Assembly: GCA_963704535.1 (NCBI GenBank)
Contig: OY969916.1
Span: forward strand, 5,952,001 to 6,016,000
Length of the DNA stretch: 64,000 nt
Origin: G963704535 sp963704535
GTDB taxonomy: Bacteria > Chloroflexota > Chloroflexia > Chloroflexales > Roseiflexaceae
Direction of reading: 5' to 3'
Made by a program: the position numbers and the translations under genes. The notes beneath the pieces were generated by a model. It made no database searches and was not told the DNA's origin. It was given only the letters and a program-made list of their open reading frames with translations. This document shows, in pieces, positions 33,795-41,778 of the stretch (position 1 is its first letter; every line of letters starts with the position of its first letter).

Positions 33795-34781
33795 ATGAGC
33801 AGCAACGGTCAGCATACTACCCCTGCCACTGACAAGATCGCCCAGCTCCAGCAGCGCATCGCGGAGCTTGAGGCCCAGGTTGTCGAACTCGCGCAGACCA
33901 AAGAAGCGCTATCCACCAGCCAGGAGCACACCCGCCTATTTCTAGCCCACACGCCGACCTCGATCGCCATGTTTGACCAGAACATGCGGTTCATCCTGGT
34001 CAGCCAGGGCTGGCTGGATGGCTACAACCTGGGCGACCAGAACCTGATCGGCCAATCGCTCTACGACATATTCCCCGACCTGCCCGAGCGCTGGAAAGAG
34101 ATTCACCAGCACTGCCTGGCGGGCGCCACTGAGAGCGCCGAAGAGGACCCCTACCCCCGCGCCGACGGCTCAACCAACTACATGACCTGGAACATCTGCC
34201 CGTGGTATCACGCAGCCGATCAGATCGGCGGCATCATCATGGTCACGCACGATGTCACGCTGCGTAAGCTGGCTCAGGATGCGCTGCGCGAGCGAGAGGC
34301 GCAGTTGCGCGTGATCAACCAGGAGCAGCAGCAGCTAATCGAGATGATTCGCGAGATTTCGATCCCGGTCATCCCGGTTCATGACGAGATTCTGGTCCTA
34401 CCGCTGGTCGGTATGATCGATACCGCGCGCAGCGGTCGCATCATGGAGACGCTGCTGACGGGTGTGCAGCAGCACGGCGCCAAGGTGGTCATTATCGACA
34501 TTACCGGCGTTCCAGTGGTGGATACCGGGGTCGCCAACCATCTCATCCGGGCCACGCAGGCGGCGACGCTGCTGGGGGCGCATTGTGTGCTGGTGGGCGT
34601 TTCGCCCGAGGTCGCGCAGACACTGGTGCAGTTAGGCGTCAACCTAAGCGCGCTGGTGACACTCAGCAATCTGCAAGCCGGCGTCACCTATGCGCTCTCC
34701 CGCTACGGGCGGGCGATCACAACGCAATCAGCCCATGGCAATGGGAACGGCTCCGCCGTCGCGAGGCGGAACGGTGTATAA
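33795..34781 (+). CDS. PAS-STAS regulator (RsbR-like)
   Basis: 328 residues. N-terminal coiled coil (10-45), one PAS domain (about 45-170: HTPTSIAMFDQNMRFILVSQGWLDGYNL...HDVTLRK), a linker helix, and a STAS domain (about 195-305) with IVIIDITGVPVVDTGVANHL, the usual RsbR threonine region. It lacks a kinase. Likely a light, redox or small-ligand sensing partner of an RsbT-type kinase. Its STAS half is close to that of 2354-3220 (same EIxVLPLVGxID and LVQLGVxLxxLVTLxNLQAGxxYAL). Confidence 0.85.
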   Translation: MSSNGQHTTPATDKIAQLQQRIAELEAQVVELAQTKEALSTSQEHTRLFLAHTPTSIAMFDQNMRFILVSQGWLDGYNLGDQNLIGQSLYDIFPDLPERWKEIHQHCLAGATESAEEDPYPRADGSTNYMTWNICPWYHAADQIGGIIMVTHDVTLRKLAQDALREREAQLRVINQEQQQLIEMIREISIPVIPVHDEILVLPLVGMIDTARSGRIMETLLTGVQQHGAKVVIIDITGVPVVDTGVANHLIRATQAATLLGAHCVLVGVSPEVAQTLVQLGVNLSALVTLSNLQAGVTYALSRYGRAITTQSAHGNGNGSAVARRNGV

Positions 34782-34830
34782 TAGTGTCTCTTTCCTAAAC
34801 CATGGTCATCCACGCAGGAGATGAGTTGAT

Positions 34831-35148
34831 ATGAGCCAAGAAGCAACCGTCCAACTTGAACTGACTCTCCTGCTACCGGACACGCTCGCGCGGGAAGCTG
34901 CCGCACGCGGGCTCTTGACACCTCGTGGATTAGAAGCGCTGCTGCGAGCTGAACTTCAACGACAGCGTATAGATCAACTATTTGTTGCGGCCGATCGGCT
35001 TGCTGCTGTTTCACTTACGCCGCTGACGGAAGCCGAAGTCGAAACCGAAATCCAAGCGGCTCGTGCCGAAAAACGGAACCCGGATGCGCGTCGTAGCGGT
35101 GGCTGCCCAAGCGGATTGTATTGTATCGGGAGATCACCATCTGCTTGA
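34831..35148 (+). CDS. Antitoxin-like protein fused out of frame to toxin remnant
   Basis: 105 residues as read. The first 82 (MSQEATVQLELTLLLPDTLAREAAARGLLTPRGLEALLRAELQ...TEIQAARAEKR) resemble the small helical antitoxins that precede PIN-domain toxins. The last 23 (NPDARRSGG...) are not antitoxin-like: they are the toxin remnant at 35084 read in another frame. So a deletion has joined the antitoxin end to the last third of the toxin. AGGAG lies 13 nt upstream. A TATAAT at 34777-34782 could be its -10. Confidence 0.6.
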   Translation: MSQEATVQLELTLLLPDTLAREAAARGLLTPRGLEALLRAELQRQRIDQLFVAADRLAAVSLTPLTEAEVETEIQAARAEKRNPDARRSGGCPSGLYCIGRSPSA

Positions 35149-35215
35149 ACTTGGGCAGTACGACGGAATACCGATTATCACCGCAGCAACATGCGTGGTA
35201 CAAATCAATCTATAA
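35084..35215 (+). pseudogene. C-terminal remnant of a PIN-domain (VapC-type) toxin
   Basis: In this frame the sequence reads MRVVAVAAQADCIVSGDHHLLELGQYDGIPIITAATCVVQINL, then TAA (35213-35215; quoted here only for positions 1-43 in parts: the ADCIVSGDHHLLELGQYDG block is the last PIN acidic motif). It is the final strand-helix portion of a PIN nuclease: A-DcIVSGD-HLLeLg-y-GIPIIT. About 90 N-terminal residues with the first acidic residues are missing, so it cannot be active. Confidence 0.65.
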
Positions 35216-35417
35216 ACTTCCCCTCCCTCCCCTGCGTCGCGAACACGCTCGGATACCGCGCGACGACCGCATCTACGACCGCCTCGCCAAGCGCCCAGAA
35301 GCCGCGCTCCGATTGGGCGGTCCCCAGCCAACGCCAATGCCAGCGTCGGCGCTCGTCCACCCACAATTCCAGGCCCTGACTGCTCAACTCATCCAGGATC
35401 AATCCCAGGTGGCGCAC
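35205..35417 (-). CDS. Possible small hypothetical protein
   Basis: 70 residues from a GTG at 35417 with no clear ribosome site; the open frame extends further upstream without an ATG (TLVGYTFVRHLG...). The composition is protein-like (LGLILDELSSQGLELWVDERRRWHWRWLG, LGEAVVDAVVARYPSVFA). It may be a small unknown protein or the end of a broken one. It overlaps the toxin remnant by 11 nt on the other strand. Confidence 0.35.
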   Translation of the reverse strand: MRHLGLILDELSSQGLELWVDERRRWHWRWLGTAQSERGFWALGEAVVDAVVARYPSVFATQGREGKFID

Positions 35418-35687
35418 GAACGTGTAGCCGACTAATGTGGCGTCCGGGGGACAAAGCGGAGTCTCCAGCGTACCACAGCCTCCTACGGGCTACGACGCCC
35501 GCCGTCGGGCGGCAATGCGGCAGCGAGGCCATGTGGTACAATGGCCTTGCAGTGGCGCTTGCTCGCCAGTGCAACGCCCCGTCCGTTGGTCAGAACAACG
35601 TGCGGGGTTTGCCTCGTCAGGAGAATTTCTCCCTAATAGGGAGAAAGATACCATAGGGCGGCATCCCTGTCAAGAGGTTGAGCATCC
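35418..35687. other. Region between small gene and XRE gene
   Basis: 270 bp holding a palindromic operator (35626-35646). TACAAT at 35537-35542 could be a plus-strand -10 box, without a clear -35. No gene called. Confidence 0.35.
35626..35646. promoter_or_regulatory. 21-bp palindromic operator before XRE gene
   Basis: TTTCTCCCT-AAT-AGGGAGAAA: perfect 9-bp arms, 42 nt upstream of the XRE start. Fits an autorepression site for a helix-turn-helix dimer. Confidence 0.6.
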
Positions 35688-35954
35688 GTGATCCAACGGT
35701 TCGGCACGAAAATGCGTCTCCTTCGCCAAAGACAAGGTTTGACGCTACGCGAGCTTGCTGCCGCGTTAGGCTATGCCGGCACGGGCTACCTGAGCGACAT
35801 TGAATTTGGGAAGAAATATCCCACAGCTGATCTGATCCTGAAAGTCTCGCGCCTCTTTAGCGTGAGCATGGATCAGCTTGCCAAAGATGAACTCGACTTA
35901 GACACATTGGATGCAATGCCTGATGACACCCTGAACACCGACGCTACTCCATAG
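35688..35954 (+). CDS. XRE-family helix-turn-helix regulator
   Basis: 88 residues from GTG 35688 (AAGAGG about 9 nt upstream). HTH_3 domain 6-62: MRLLRQRQGLTLRELAAALGYAGTGYLSDIEFGKKYPTADLILKVSRLFSVSMDQLAKDELDLD. The helix 3 region GYLSDIEFGKK is the recognition part. No peptidase or toxin gene follows in the same operon, so it is a lone repressor. A matching palindrome lies just upstream. Confidence 0.85.
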   Translation: MIQRFGTKMRLLRQRQGLTLRELAAALGYAGTGYLSDIEFGKKYPTADLILKVSRLFSVSMDQLAKDELDLDTLDAMPDDTLNTDATP

Positions 35955-36091
35955 CAGCACTTGAGAGCGTCGTGCCCGAATCCCAAACTCGACCCAACAA
36001 GTCGGCAGTCACGCATACCCCGTCCCATCCTCCAATCAACGATACCATTCCGATTCCTCGGTCGCCTCCTCGACAATGAGCCCTAGACCTG

Positions 36092-36110
36092 GTATGATAC
36101 TTTATCATAC
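36092..36110. promoter_or_regulatory. Palindromic operator of toxin-antitoxin operon
   Basis: GTATGATA-CTT-TATCATAC, 8-bp perfect arms, 15 nt before the antitoxin start and next to AGGAGG. Typical site for a ribbon-helix-helix antitoxin. Confidence 0.65.
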
Positions 36111-36125
36111 TTTAGGAGGTGCGTG

Positions 36126-36368
36126 ATGGCGACAACCAAAGTGGCCGTGACGATTGACAGCGACCTGTTAGCGCAAGTCGATCAGCTCGTGGCCCAGCGC
36201 GTCTTCCCCAATCGGAGCAAAGCCGTTCAGGAAGCGTTGCGGGACAAACTCACACGGATGCGCCGCAGCCGCCTCGCCCGCGAGAGCGCGAAACTCGATC
36301 CACAGTTCGAACAGTCGCTGGCCGAGGAAGGCATGGATCAGGAGTTATCGACGTGGCCCGCATATTAA
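36126..36368 (+). CDS. Ribbon-helix-helix antitoxin of MazF pair
   Basis: 80 residues. MATTKVAVTIDSDLLAQVDQLVAQRVFPNRSKAVQEALRDKL is a MetJ/CopG-like ribbon-helix-helix (residues 1-45). The acidic C-terminal part (ESAKLDPQFEQSLAEEGMDQEL) would wrap the toxin. ATG 36126 has AGGAGG 6 nt upstream; the GTG at 36123 is too close. Overlaps the toxin start by 16 nt, so translation is coupled. The palindrome at 36092-36110 suggests autorepression. Confidence 0.85.
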   Translation: MATTKVAVTIDSDLLAQVDQLVAQRVFPNRSKAVQEALRDKLTRMRRSRLARESAKLDPQFEQSLAEEGMDQELSTWPAY

Positions 36369-36691
36369 GAGGCGACATTTGGTGGGCGGATTTGAATCCG
36401 GTGCGCGGGCAAGAACAAGCCGGCACCCGCCCGGTCCTGATCATCAGCCACGACATTTTCAATCAACGCTCGGGAACCGTCATCGCGCTTGCGCTCACGA
36501 GTCAGCCACCCTCGGCGGGCTTTCCACTGACGATGGAACTCATTACAGCGGCCTTACCAAAACGCTCGTGGGTCAAAATCAGCCAGATCCGCACGCTCTC
36601 GATGGAGCGATTGAGCAACCGGCTCGGCCAGATCACACCCGAAGCACTAGACGATATCATTGAGGGGCTGAACGAGATCGTGGGAAGCTGA
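36353..36691 (+). CDS. mazF: MazF/PemK-type endoribonuclease toxin
   Basis: 112 residues from GTG 36353. The PemK/MazF barrel is clear: ILRGDIWWADLNPVRGQEQAGTRPVLIISHDIFNQRSGTVIALALTS, then KRSWVKISQIRTLSMERL, which holds the catalytic arginine/threonine region. Cuts single-stranded RNA at short motifs. Looks intact, unlike the PIN locus nearby. Its last 45 nt overlap the 3' end of the convergent BTAD regulator gene. Confidence 0.9.
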   Translation: MARILRGDIWWADLNPVRGQEQAGTRPVLIISHDIFNQRSGTVIALALTSQPPSAGFPLTMELITAALPKRSWVKISQIRTLSMERLSNRLGQITPEALDDIIEGLNEIVGS

Positions 36692-39600
36692 CCCAGCCCC
36701 ATCGCGTTCCAGCCGCGCGACCTCGTCCAGCAGGCGCCGCCGGCCGCCGCTCTCGGCGATCGCGCGGGCCTCGGCGAGAGTGGCGCGGGCCTCGGCCGGC
36801 GGCAAGAGTGGGACGAGCCAGAGCCTGATCTGGGCGGCCAGGTGCGGGATGCCCAGCGCGTCGGCGCGAGCGCGGGCGCTGGAGAGCCGCTGTACGGCCA
36901 GGGCGGCCTGGCCGCGCCGGGCCGCCACCAGGCCCAGGTTGGCCGTCAGCCCGGCGATGCGCTCGGGTAGGGACAGCCGCTCCGCGAGGGATAGCCCCTC
37001 GGCGAGCGAGCGCTCGGCGCCATCCAGGTCATCCTGGGCCAGCGCGATCTCGCCCATTGTCGAGAGCAGAAACGGCTGGAAGTCGAGCACGCCCTTTTCC
37101 TGTGCCAGGCTCAAGCCGATGCGGGCGTGCTCGTCGGCGCCCGGCTCACCCAGCAGCAGCAGGTGGTAGGCCAGGTTGTTATGGGCCAGGATGCGCAGGC
37201 GGATGTGCCAGCTCGCGTCGATCTGCTCGGCCAGGGCCAACGCTTCGCGATACCGCGCCACGGCCCCGGCCAGATCGCCCTGCTGCGCCCGCACGCTCCC
37301 CAACGCGAAGATGATCTGATCCCGGACGCCGGGGGTGGACCGCGCGGCGCACAGCTCGGCCGCCGTCTGCAAGTGCTCGGCGGCCCCGGCCAGGTCGGCG
37401 CCTTCGATCGAGAGGATCGTCCCCCAGCAAATCTCGGCCAGCAGCACATCTTCCGGTCGCCCAGCGTCGCGCACCTGCCGAACCAGCTCGATCGCCTCGG
37501 CGAAGCGGGCCTGCGGCAGCAGCGTGATCACCAATTCAAGCTGTGCCCGCGCCGCCGTGGCCGCATCGCCGCGCTCGCGGGCCAGGCTGATCGCCGCACG
37601 GAACGCCTCGGACCCCCGCGCGGCCTCGCTAGCCTGGATGCAGGCGTCGCCAAGCACCATCAAGACCTCCAGCCGCCGGCCATCGTCGGCGACCGCCAGC
37701 GCCTGCTCATAGAACGCGATCGCCTCGGTCCAGGCTGCCAGGCCGGCGGCTTGCTGCCCGGCCCGGAAGGCATACGGCGCAGCCCGTTCGGGGACGTGAC
37801 CCTCGGCGAAGTGCGAGGCCAGCAGCCCGGCGACCGCGTCCAGGCGCTGATGGTAGATCTGCTCCAGCGCCTCAGCGACGTGGCGGTGCAGCAGCCGGTG
37901 CTGCGGCTCGCCCAGCTCCCGGTAAGCCACCTCCATCGTCAGGCTGTGGTCGAAGGCGTAGCGCAGGCCGTCGAGCGGCGCGATCAGCCCGACGGCCTGA
38001 AGCTCGGCCAGCGCGTCGAGCGCGGCGTGCTCAGAGAGCGCCGCCGCCCGCGCCACGATGTCGACGTCGAACTCACGGCCGACCGCCACGGCTAAATCCA
38101 GCACGCGGCGGGCGGCGTCCGAAAGCCGCGCCAGGCGCGATTGGATCAGGCTGTAGACCGTCTGGGGGACGATCGGCGTGGACGAGAGGCCGGTCAGGTT
38201 GAGCGTGCCGTTGGGGAGCAGCAGCGCGTGCTCGCGGGCGTGGCGCACCAGCTCGGCCACAATGTAAGGGTTGCCCTCCGACGTCTGGGTCAGCCAATCG
38301 GCCAGCGGGTAGCTGTAGCTGGGGCTGAGCTGCCTCGCCAGGGCGGTCATCTCGGCGGCGGAGAGCCGGGCCAGCGCGAGCCGTTGCAGGCGCCCTTCGC
38401 GGGTGAGCGCCTGGACCAGCGCGGCCAGCGGCGAGCGCGGATCGAACGGACGGGTCGTGGCCAGAAAGAAGATCGGCGCGACTGCGGCCTGGCGAATCAG
38501 GTAGCCGATTAGAGCCAGCGTGGAGGCGTCGGCCCAGTGCAGGTCGTCGAGGAAGAGCGTGATCGGGCGCTGGCGCGCGATAGCGAGCAGGAACTGGCTG
38601 GCCCCCTCCCACAGGCGCAACTCATCGGCGGCCGGTAGCAGCAGCAGCGCGGTCGACTCGTCCTTCCCTCGGCCGCCGGTGGGGGCCAGCTCGGGCAGCA
38701 GGCGGGCGGTCTCGGCCAGCCACACGGCGGGAAGCTGGAGGCTGGCGCGTAGCGCGGGCCAAGCGGGATGCGACAGCAGCCCACGCAGAGCGTCGATGAT
38801 CGGCTGATAGGGCAGCGACTGCTCAAGCTCGTGCGCGACGCCGACCAGGTTCAGCGTGTCGCTATCGCCGGTGAACGCCTGGGCCAGCCGGGTCTTGCCG
38901 ATGCCAGGCTCGCCCTCGATCAGCGCCAGCTTATGGGCCGCCGTCGCCGAACGCAGCGCCTGGATCTCGGCGGCCCGACCGATGAAGGGCAGCGTCTGTG
39001 ACAAGGCGACAAGGTGAGGGGGTGAAGGGGTGAAAGGGTCAAGAGGTGCCTGAGCTATCACCTTGTCATCTTGCCATCTTGTCATCGTGTCAGGTTCCAA
39101 GGTATCCGTGATGATCGCGTCGTAGAGCCCGCGCGTCTCGGCTAGCGGCGGCACGCCCAGCTCGTCGTCGAGCAGCCGGCGCAGGCCCTCGTAGCGCCGG
39201 ATGGCGCCGGCCCGGTCGCCGGCCAGGTAGTGCAGCCGCATCGCGGTGCGCTGGAGATCCTCCTGGAGCGGGTCGAAGGCCAGCGCGCGGGAGATCGCGT
39301 CGAGAGCGGCGGGGAACTCCTGGCGCTCGGCGTACCGCTGGGCCAGGGCGGCAAATCCGCGCGCCGCCATCTGGCGGTAGCGCTCCCGTTCGCCGTCCAC
39401 CCAGGCGTCGAAGTCAGGGCCGTCGGGCAGGGCGAAGTCCTGGAGGAAATCGCCCCGGTAGAGATCCAGCGCTGTCTCCAGCAGACCGAGGTTGGGCGTG
39501 GGCGGCGAGAGATAAGCCACAAAGCGGCGCACGTCGACCTGCACATCAGGTGCGAGCGCCAGGGCGTCGTCCGTCGCCTGGAACTCCTGCCCCAGCGCCT

Positions 39601-39811
39601 TCCGCAAGCCGTGCAGGGTGGTGCGCAGGATCTGCTGGGCCGATGGGCGGTCGTGGTCGGGCCACAACAGGCCGAGCACCTGGTCGCGGGTGATCGGCGC
39701 CGTGTGCGCGGCGAGGTAGTAGAGCAGCGCGCGGCTCTTGCGGCGCGTCACGCCGAGCGGGCGCCCGTCGAGTACAAGTTGCGGTGAGCCAAACAGCAGA
39801 ATCGTCAGCAT
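36647..39811 (-). CDS. BTAD-AAA ATPase-TPR transcriptional regulator
   Basis: 1054 residues. Order: winged-helix (OmpR/BTAD-type) DNA-binding domain about 1-90 (LTILLFGSPQLVLDGRPLGVTRRKSRALLYYLAAHTAPITRDQVLGLLW), bacterial transcriptional activation domain about 95-235, linker with a repeat-derived piece (about 240-270), AAA ATPase about 275-600 (Walker A GEPGIGKTRLAQ, Walker B ITLFLDDLHWAD), then TPR-like helical repeats to the end. AfsR/SARP-like large regulators of this kind control secondary metabolism or stress genes in Chloroflexi and actinobacteria. Target unknown. Confidence 0.88.
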   Translation of the reverse strand: MLTILLFGSPQLVLDGRPLGVTRRKSRALLYYLAAHTAPITRDQVLGLLWPDHDRPSAQQILRTTLHGLRKALGQEFQATDDALALAPDVQVDVRRFVAYLSPPTPNLGLLETALDLYRGDFLQDFALPDGPDFDAWVDGERERYRQMAARGFAALAQRYAERQEFPAALDAISRALAFDPLQEDLQRTAMRLHYLAGDRAGAIRRYEGLRRLLDDELGVPPLAETRGLYDAIITDTLEPDTMTRWQDDKVIAQAPLDPFTPSPPHLVALSQTLPFIGRAAEIQALRSATAAHKLALIEGEPGIGKTRLAQAFTGDSDTLNLVGVAHELEQSLPYQPIIDALRGLLSHPAWPALRASLQLPAVWLAETARLLPELAPTGGRGKDESTALLLLPAADELRLWEGASQFLLAIARQRPITLFLDDLHWADASTLALIGYLIRQAAVAPIFFLATTRPFDPRSPLAALVQALTREGRLQRLALARLSAAEMTALARQLSPSYSYPLADWLTQTSEGNPYIVAELVRHAREHALLLPNGTLNLTGLSSTPIVPQTVYSLIQSRLARLSDAARRVLDLAVAVGREFDVDIVARAAALSEHAALDALAELQAVGLIAPLDGLRYAFDHSLTMEVAYRELGEPQHRLLHRHVAEALEQIYHQRLDAVAGLLASHFAEGHVPERAAPYAFRAGQQAAGLAAWTEAIAFYEQALAVADDGRRLEVLMVLGDACIQASEAARGSEAFRAAISLARERGDAATAARAQLELVITLLPQARFAEAIELVRQVRDAGRPEDVLLAEICWGTILSIEGADLAGAAEHLQTAAELCAARSTPGVRDQIIFALGSVRAQQGDLAGAVARYREALALAEQIDASWHIRLRILAHNNLAYHLLLLGEPGADEHARIGLSLAQEKGVLDFQPFLLSTMGEIALAQDDLDGAERSLAEGLSLAERLSLPERIAGLTANLGLVAARRGQAALAVQRLSSARARADALGIPHLAAQIRLWLVPLLPPAEARATLAEARAIAESGGRRRLLDEVARLERDGAGSASHDLVQPLNDIV
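39003..39091. repeat. Inverted tandem 8-mer repeat inside regulator gene
   Basis: GGTGAGGGGGTGAAGGGGTGAAAGGGTCAA on the left and CACCTTGTCATCTTGCCATCTTGTCATC on the right, 8-nt periods. Read on the minus strand it adds about 30 residues (DTMTRWQDDKVIAQAPLDPF) in frame between the BTAD and ATPase domains. Confidence 0.75.
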
Positions 39812-39840
39812 AGCGCGTATTATATAGGCTTTTAGAGACG

Positions 39841-40025
39841 AGCTGAAAAGGGGGAGTTTGAGGGGCCACCCCTCAAGATCTTCTCTCCACCACAGATCGC
39901 GAGTGGCATGCGGCCCTTTCTAACAGCTCCTGAGAAAAGGGGGAGTTTGAGGGGCCACCCCTCAAGATCTTCTCTCCACCACAGATCGCGAGTGGCACAC
40001 GGCCCTTTCTGACAGCTCCTGAGAA
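39841..40025. repeat. Two-copy tandem array of G-rich palindrome, 89-bp unit
   Basis: GAAAAGGGGGAGTTTGAGGGGCC-ACCCCTCAAGATCTTCTCTCC starts at 39845 and 39934, each followed by ACCACAGATCGCGAGTGGCA and CGGCCCTTTCT. The two units differ at only a few bases. Confidence 0.92.
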
Positions 40026-40090
40026 TTGGAAACAGGAGATTGTGGTAGGATAGCGGTGAATAGAGGTTATTGTTCGAGACCCTAACGGTT

Positions 40091-40120
40091 CTATCCACAC
40101 TCTCCACATTTTGTGGATAG
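40091..40120. promoter_or_regulatory. Inverted repeat upstream of DNA methylase
   Basis: CTATCCACA (40091-40099) faces TGTGGATAG (40112-40120) with 12 nt between; 42 nt before the methylase start. Could be an operator for a controller protein, though no controller gene is adjacent. Confidence 0.4.
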
Positions 40121-40161
40121 ATGCGCTTGTAGGACGTTCTGTTGAGCCAAAACCGCTCGTG

Positions 40162-41712
40162 ATGATATCGAAATTCAATGCCCACCGGCGTATGTACGGA
40201 CAGTTTTTTACCCCCGACCAGGTCGTCGCGGGCTGTTACGCTCTGCTTGACGGCGCGCTCCCGGCCAGCCCGCAGCTCGTCGACCCGGCGTGCGGCGATG
40301 GTGCGTTCCTGCGCTTCGCCGCCGAGCGTGGCCTGGCCGCGCCGGAGCAGATCTACGGCTGCGATATCGACGCGGCGCTGGCCGCCGGGCTGGTGGCCGC
40401 CGGGCTGCCCGGCGTGCGCCGCGCCGACGGGCTTGCGCCGGAGAGCCTGGAGACGGCGGCATTTGACCTGGTGATCGGCAACCCGCCGTACGGGATCGTC
40501 ACACCCGGCGGGCAGATGCCGGCCAGCGAGGTACGCTTTCTCCTGCGCGCGCTGGAGCTTGCCCGCCCTGGCGGCCACATCTGCCTGGTGCTGCCAAGCG
40601 GCGTGCTGGCCAATGGGCGGCTGCACGCCGTTCGCTCCGACGTGCTGGAGCGCTGCACGCTGCTGGCGGTGATCGCGCTTCCCCGCGCGACCTTCCGGGC
40701 TTTCGGGACCAGCGCGGCTTGCAGCATCCTGCTGCTTCGCAAGCGGGCCGCCCCGCCCGACCATCAGATCTTCTTTGCACTGGCGGAACAGCTCGACGAC
40801 CTGCCCGCGCTCGTGGCGGCGTATCACGACCACGGAGAACAAAGAACAAAGAACAAAGAACAAAGAACAGCTACGCAGGGTCACGCAACACGCAACACGC
40901 AACATAATGCCACGGATAACGGACAACGGACAACAGACAACGGACAACGGACCATGTCATACTGGCTTCCGCAAGGCCCGGCGCTCGCGCGGCGTATGGA
41001 TGCGTCTTTCTGGCGACCGGATTATCGGGAACTACTGGAGCGCATGGGTCGGCGCTACCCGTTGCGGCCGCTGGGAGAACTGATCGATCGTCGGAGCGGC
41101 CTGATCGTCGGAGATCATGTGCGGCCATCGCGCGGCGAGTTGAAGGGGCCAGGCTTGCCGTACGAATACTACCAGACGCGCGAGTTTATGGAGGCCGGCT
41201 ACCACTACGCCGCGATCGAGCGCTGCGACGAGCGAGCCTATCGCCGGCTTGCGTACACCGCCGTGCGGCAGTACGACATCCTCGTCTCGTGCGCGGGCGT
41301 CGGCGGGGCTGGGCGCGGGCGCGTCTGCCTGGTCACGCACCGGCCAGGCCCCTCCTGTACCGGCGATGTCTTCATTCTGCGCGCCCACGAGCTAAACCCA
41401 ACCTTCGTGTTTCTTTTCCTCAGTTCGCGCGGCGGGCGGCACCAGCTCCTGCGGCTCCAGAACGGCGTCGGGACGGTCAACCTGAGCGCCGACGAGCTGC
41501 TCCAAATCGAGATCCCGCTCGTCGCGCCGGCGGAGCAGTTGGCGCTGGCCGCGCGCTACGCGCCGGTCGCAGAGGCGCATGACCTGGCGATGGCGGCGCT
41601 GTCGAGTGGCAACCTAGCCGGCTTTCAGAGCGAACGAGCGCGCTCCGAAATTGGGCTCGCGGCATTGCGGCAGTCCGTCGAGGGGTGGCTCGTCGGGGAA
41701 GCTGGGGCGTAA
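40162..41712 (+). CDS. N6-adenine DNA methylase fused to specificity-like domain
   Basis: 516 residues from ATG 40162 (no clear ribosome site; longer TTG start at 40111 possible). Part 1 (about 1-225) is a gamma/M.TaqI-type amino methyltransferase: motif X YGQFFTPDQVV, motif I VDPACGDGAFLRF, motif IV NPPYG. Part 2 (about 275-500) looks like a type I S/TRD half: PLRPLGELIDRRSGL...YDILVSCAGVGGAGRGRVCLV...GVGTVNLSADELLQIEIPLVAPAEQLALA. The two are joined by a linker made of three tandem-repeat families (40836-40956). No endonuclease or helicase gene adjoins, so an orphan modification enzyme is likely. Sequence specificity unknown. Confidence 0.78.
   Translation: MISKFNAHRRMYGQFFTPDQVVAGCYALLDGALPASPQLVDPACGDGAFLRFAAERGLAAPEQIYGCDIDAALAAGLVAAGLPGVRRADGLAPESLETAAFDLVIGNPPYGIVTPGGQMPASEVRFLLRALELARPGGHICLVLPSGVLANGRLHAVRSDVLERCTLLAVIALPRATFRAFGTSAACSILLLRKRAAPPDHQIFFALAEQLDDLPALVAAYHDHGEQRTKNKEQRTATQGHATRNTQHNATDNGQRTTDNGQRTMSYWLPQGPALARRMDASFWRPDYRELLERMGRRYPLRPLGELIDRRSGLIVGDHVRPSRGELKGPGLPYEYYQTREFMEAGYHYAAIERCDERAYRRLAYTAVRQYDILVSCAGVGGAGRGRVCLVTHRPGPSCTGDVFILRAHELNPTFVFLFLSSRGGRHQLLRLQNGVGTVNLSADELLQIEIPLVAPAEQLALAARYAPVAEAHDLAMAALSSGNLAGFQSERARSEIGLAALRQSVEGWLVGEAGA
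40836..40956. repeat. Three tandem 7-mer families forming a protein linker
   Basis: AAGAACA units (40836-40870), CAACACG units (40882-40905) and GGACAAC units (40912-40953) stand in a row inside the methylase gene and encode EQRTKNK, ATRNTQH and QRTTDNG periods, in frame. Confidence 0.88.
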
Positions 41713-41739
41713 GTAAGCCGGCCGCTTTTGTTCGACTAT

Positions 41740-41768
41740 TTGCACACTCCCACAACCCCTGCTACACT
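41740..41768 (+). promoter_or_regulatory. Promoter of a leaderless glycosyltransferase mRNA
   Basis: TTGCAC (41740-41745), 17-bp spacer, TACACT (41763-41768). The ATG at 41779 would be about 4-5 nt after the expected start of transcription, and no ribosome site precedes it. Confidence 0.5.
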
Positions 41769-41778
41769 ACGCCGCGCT

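Noticed and set aside
36390..36420. tRNA-like TTGAATCC string
   Set aside because: It is inside the mazF coding sequence and no cloverleaf can be drawn around it. No tRNA was found in the window.
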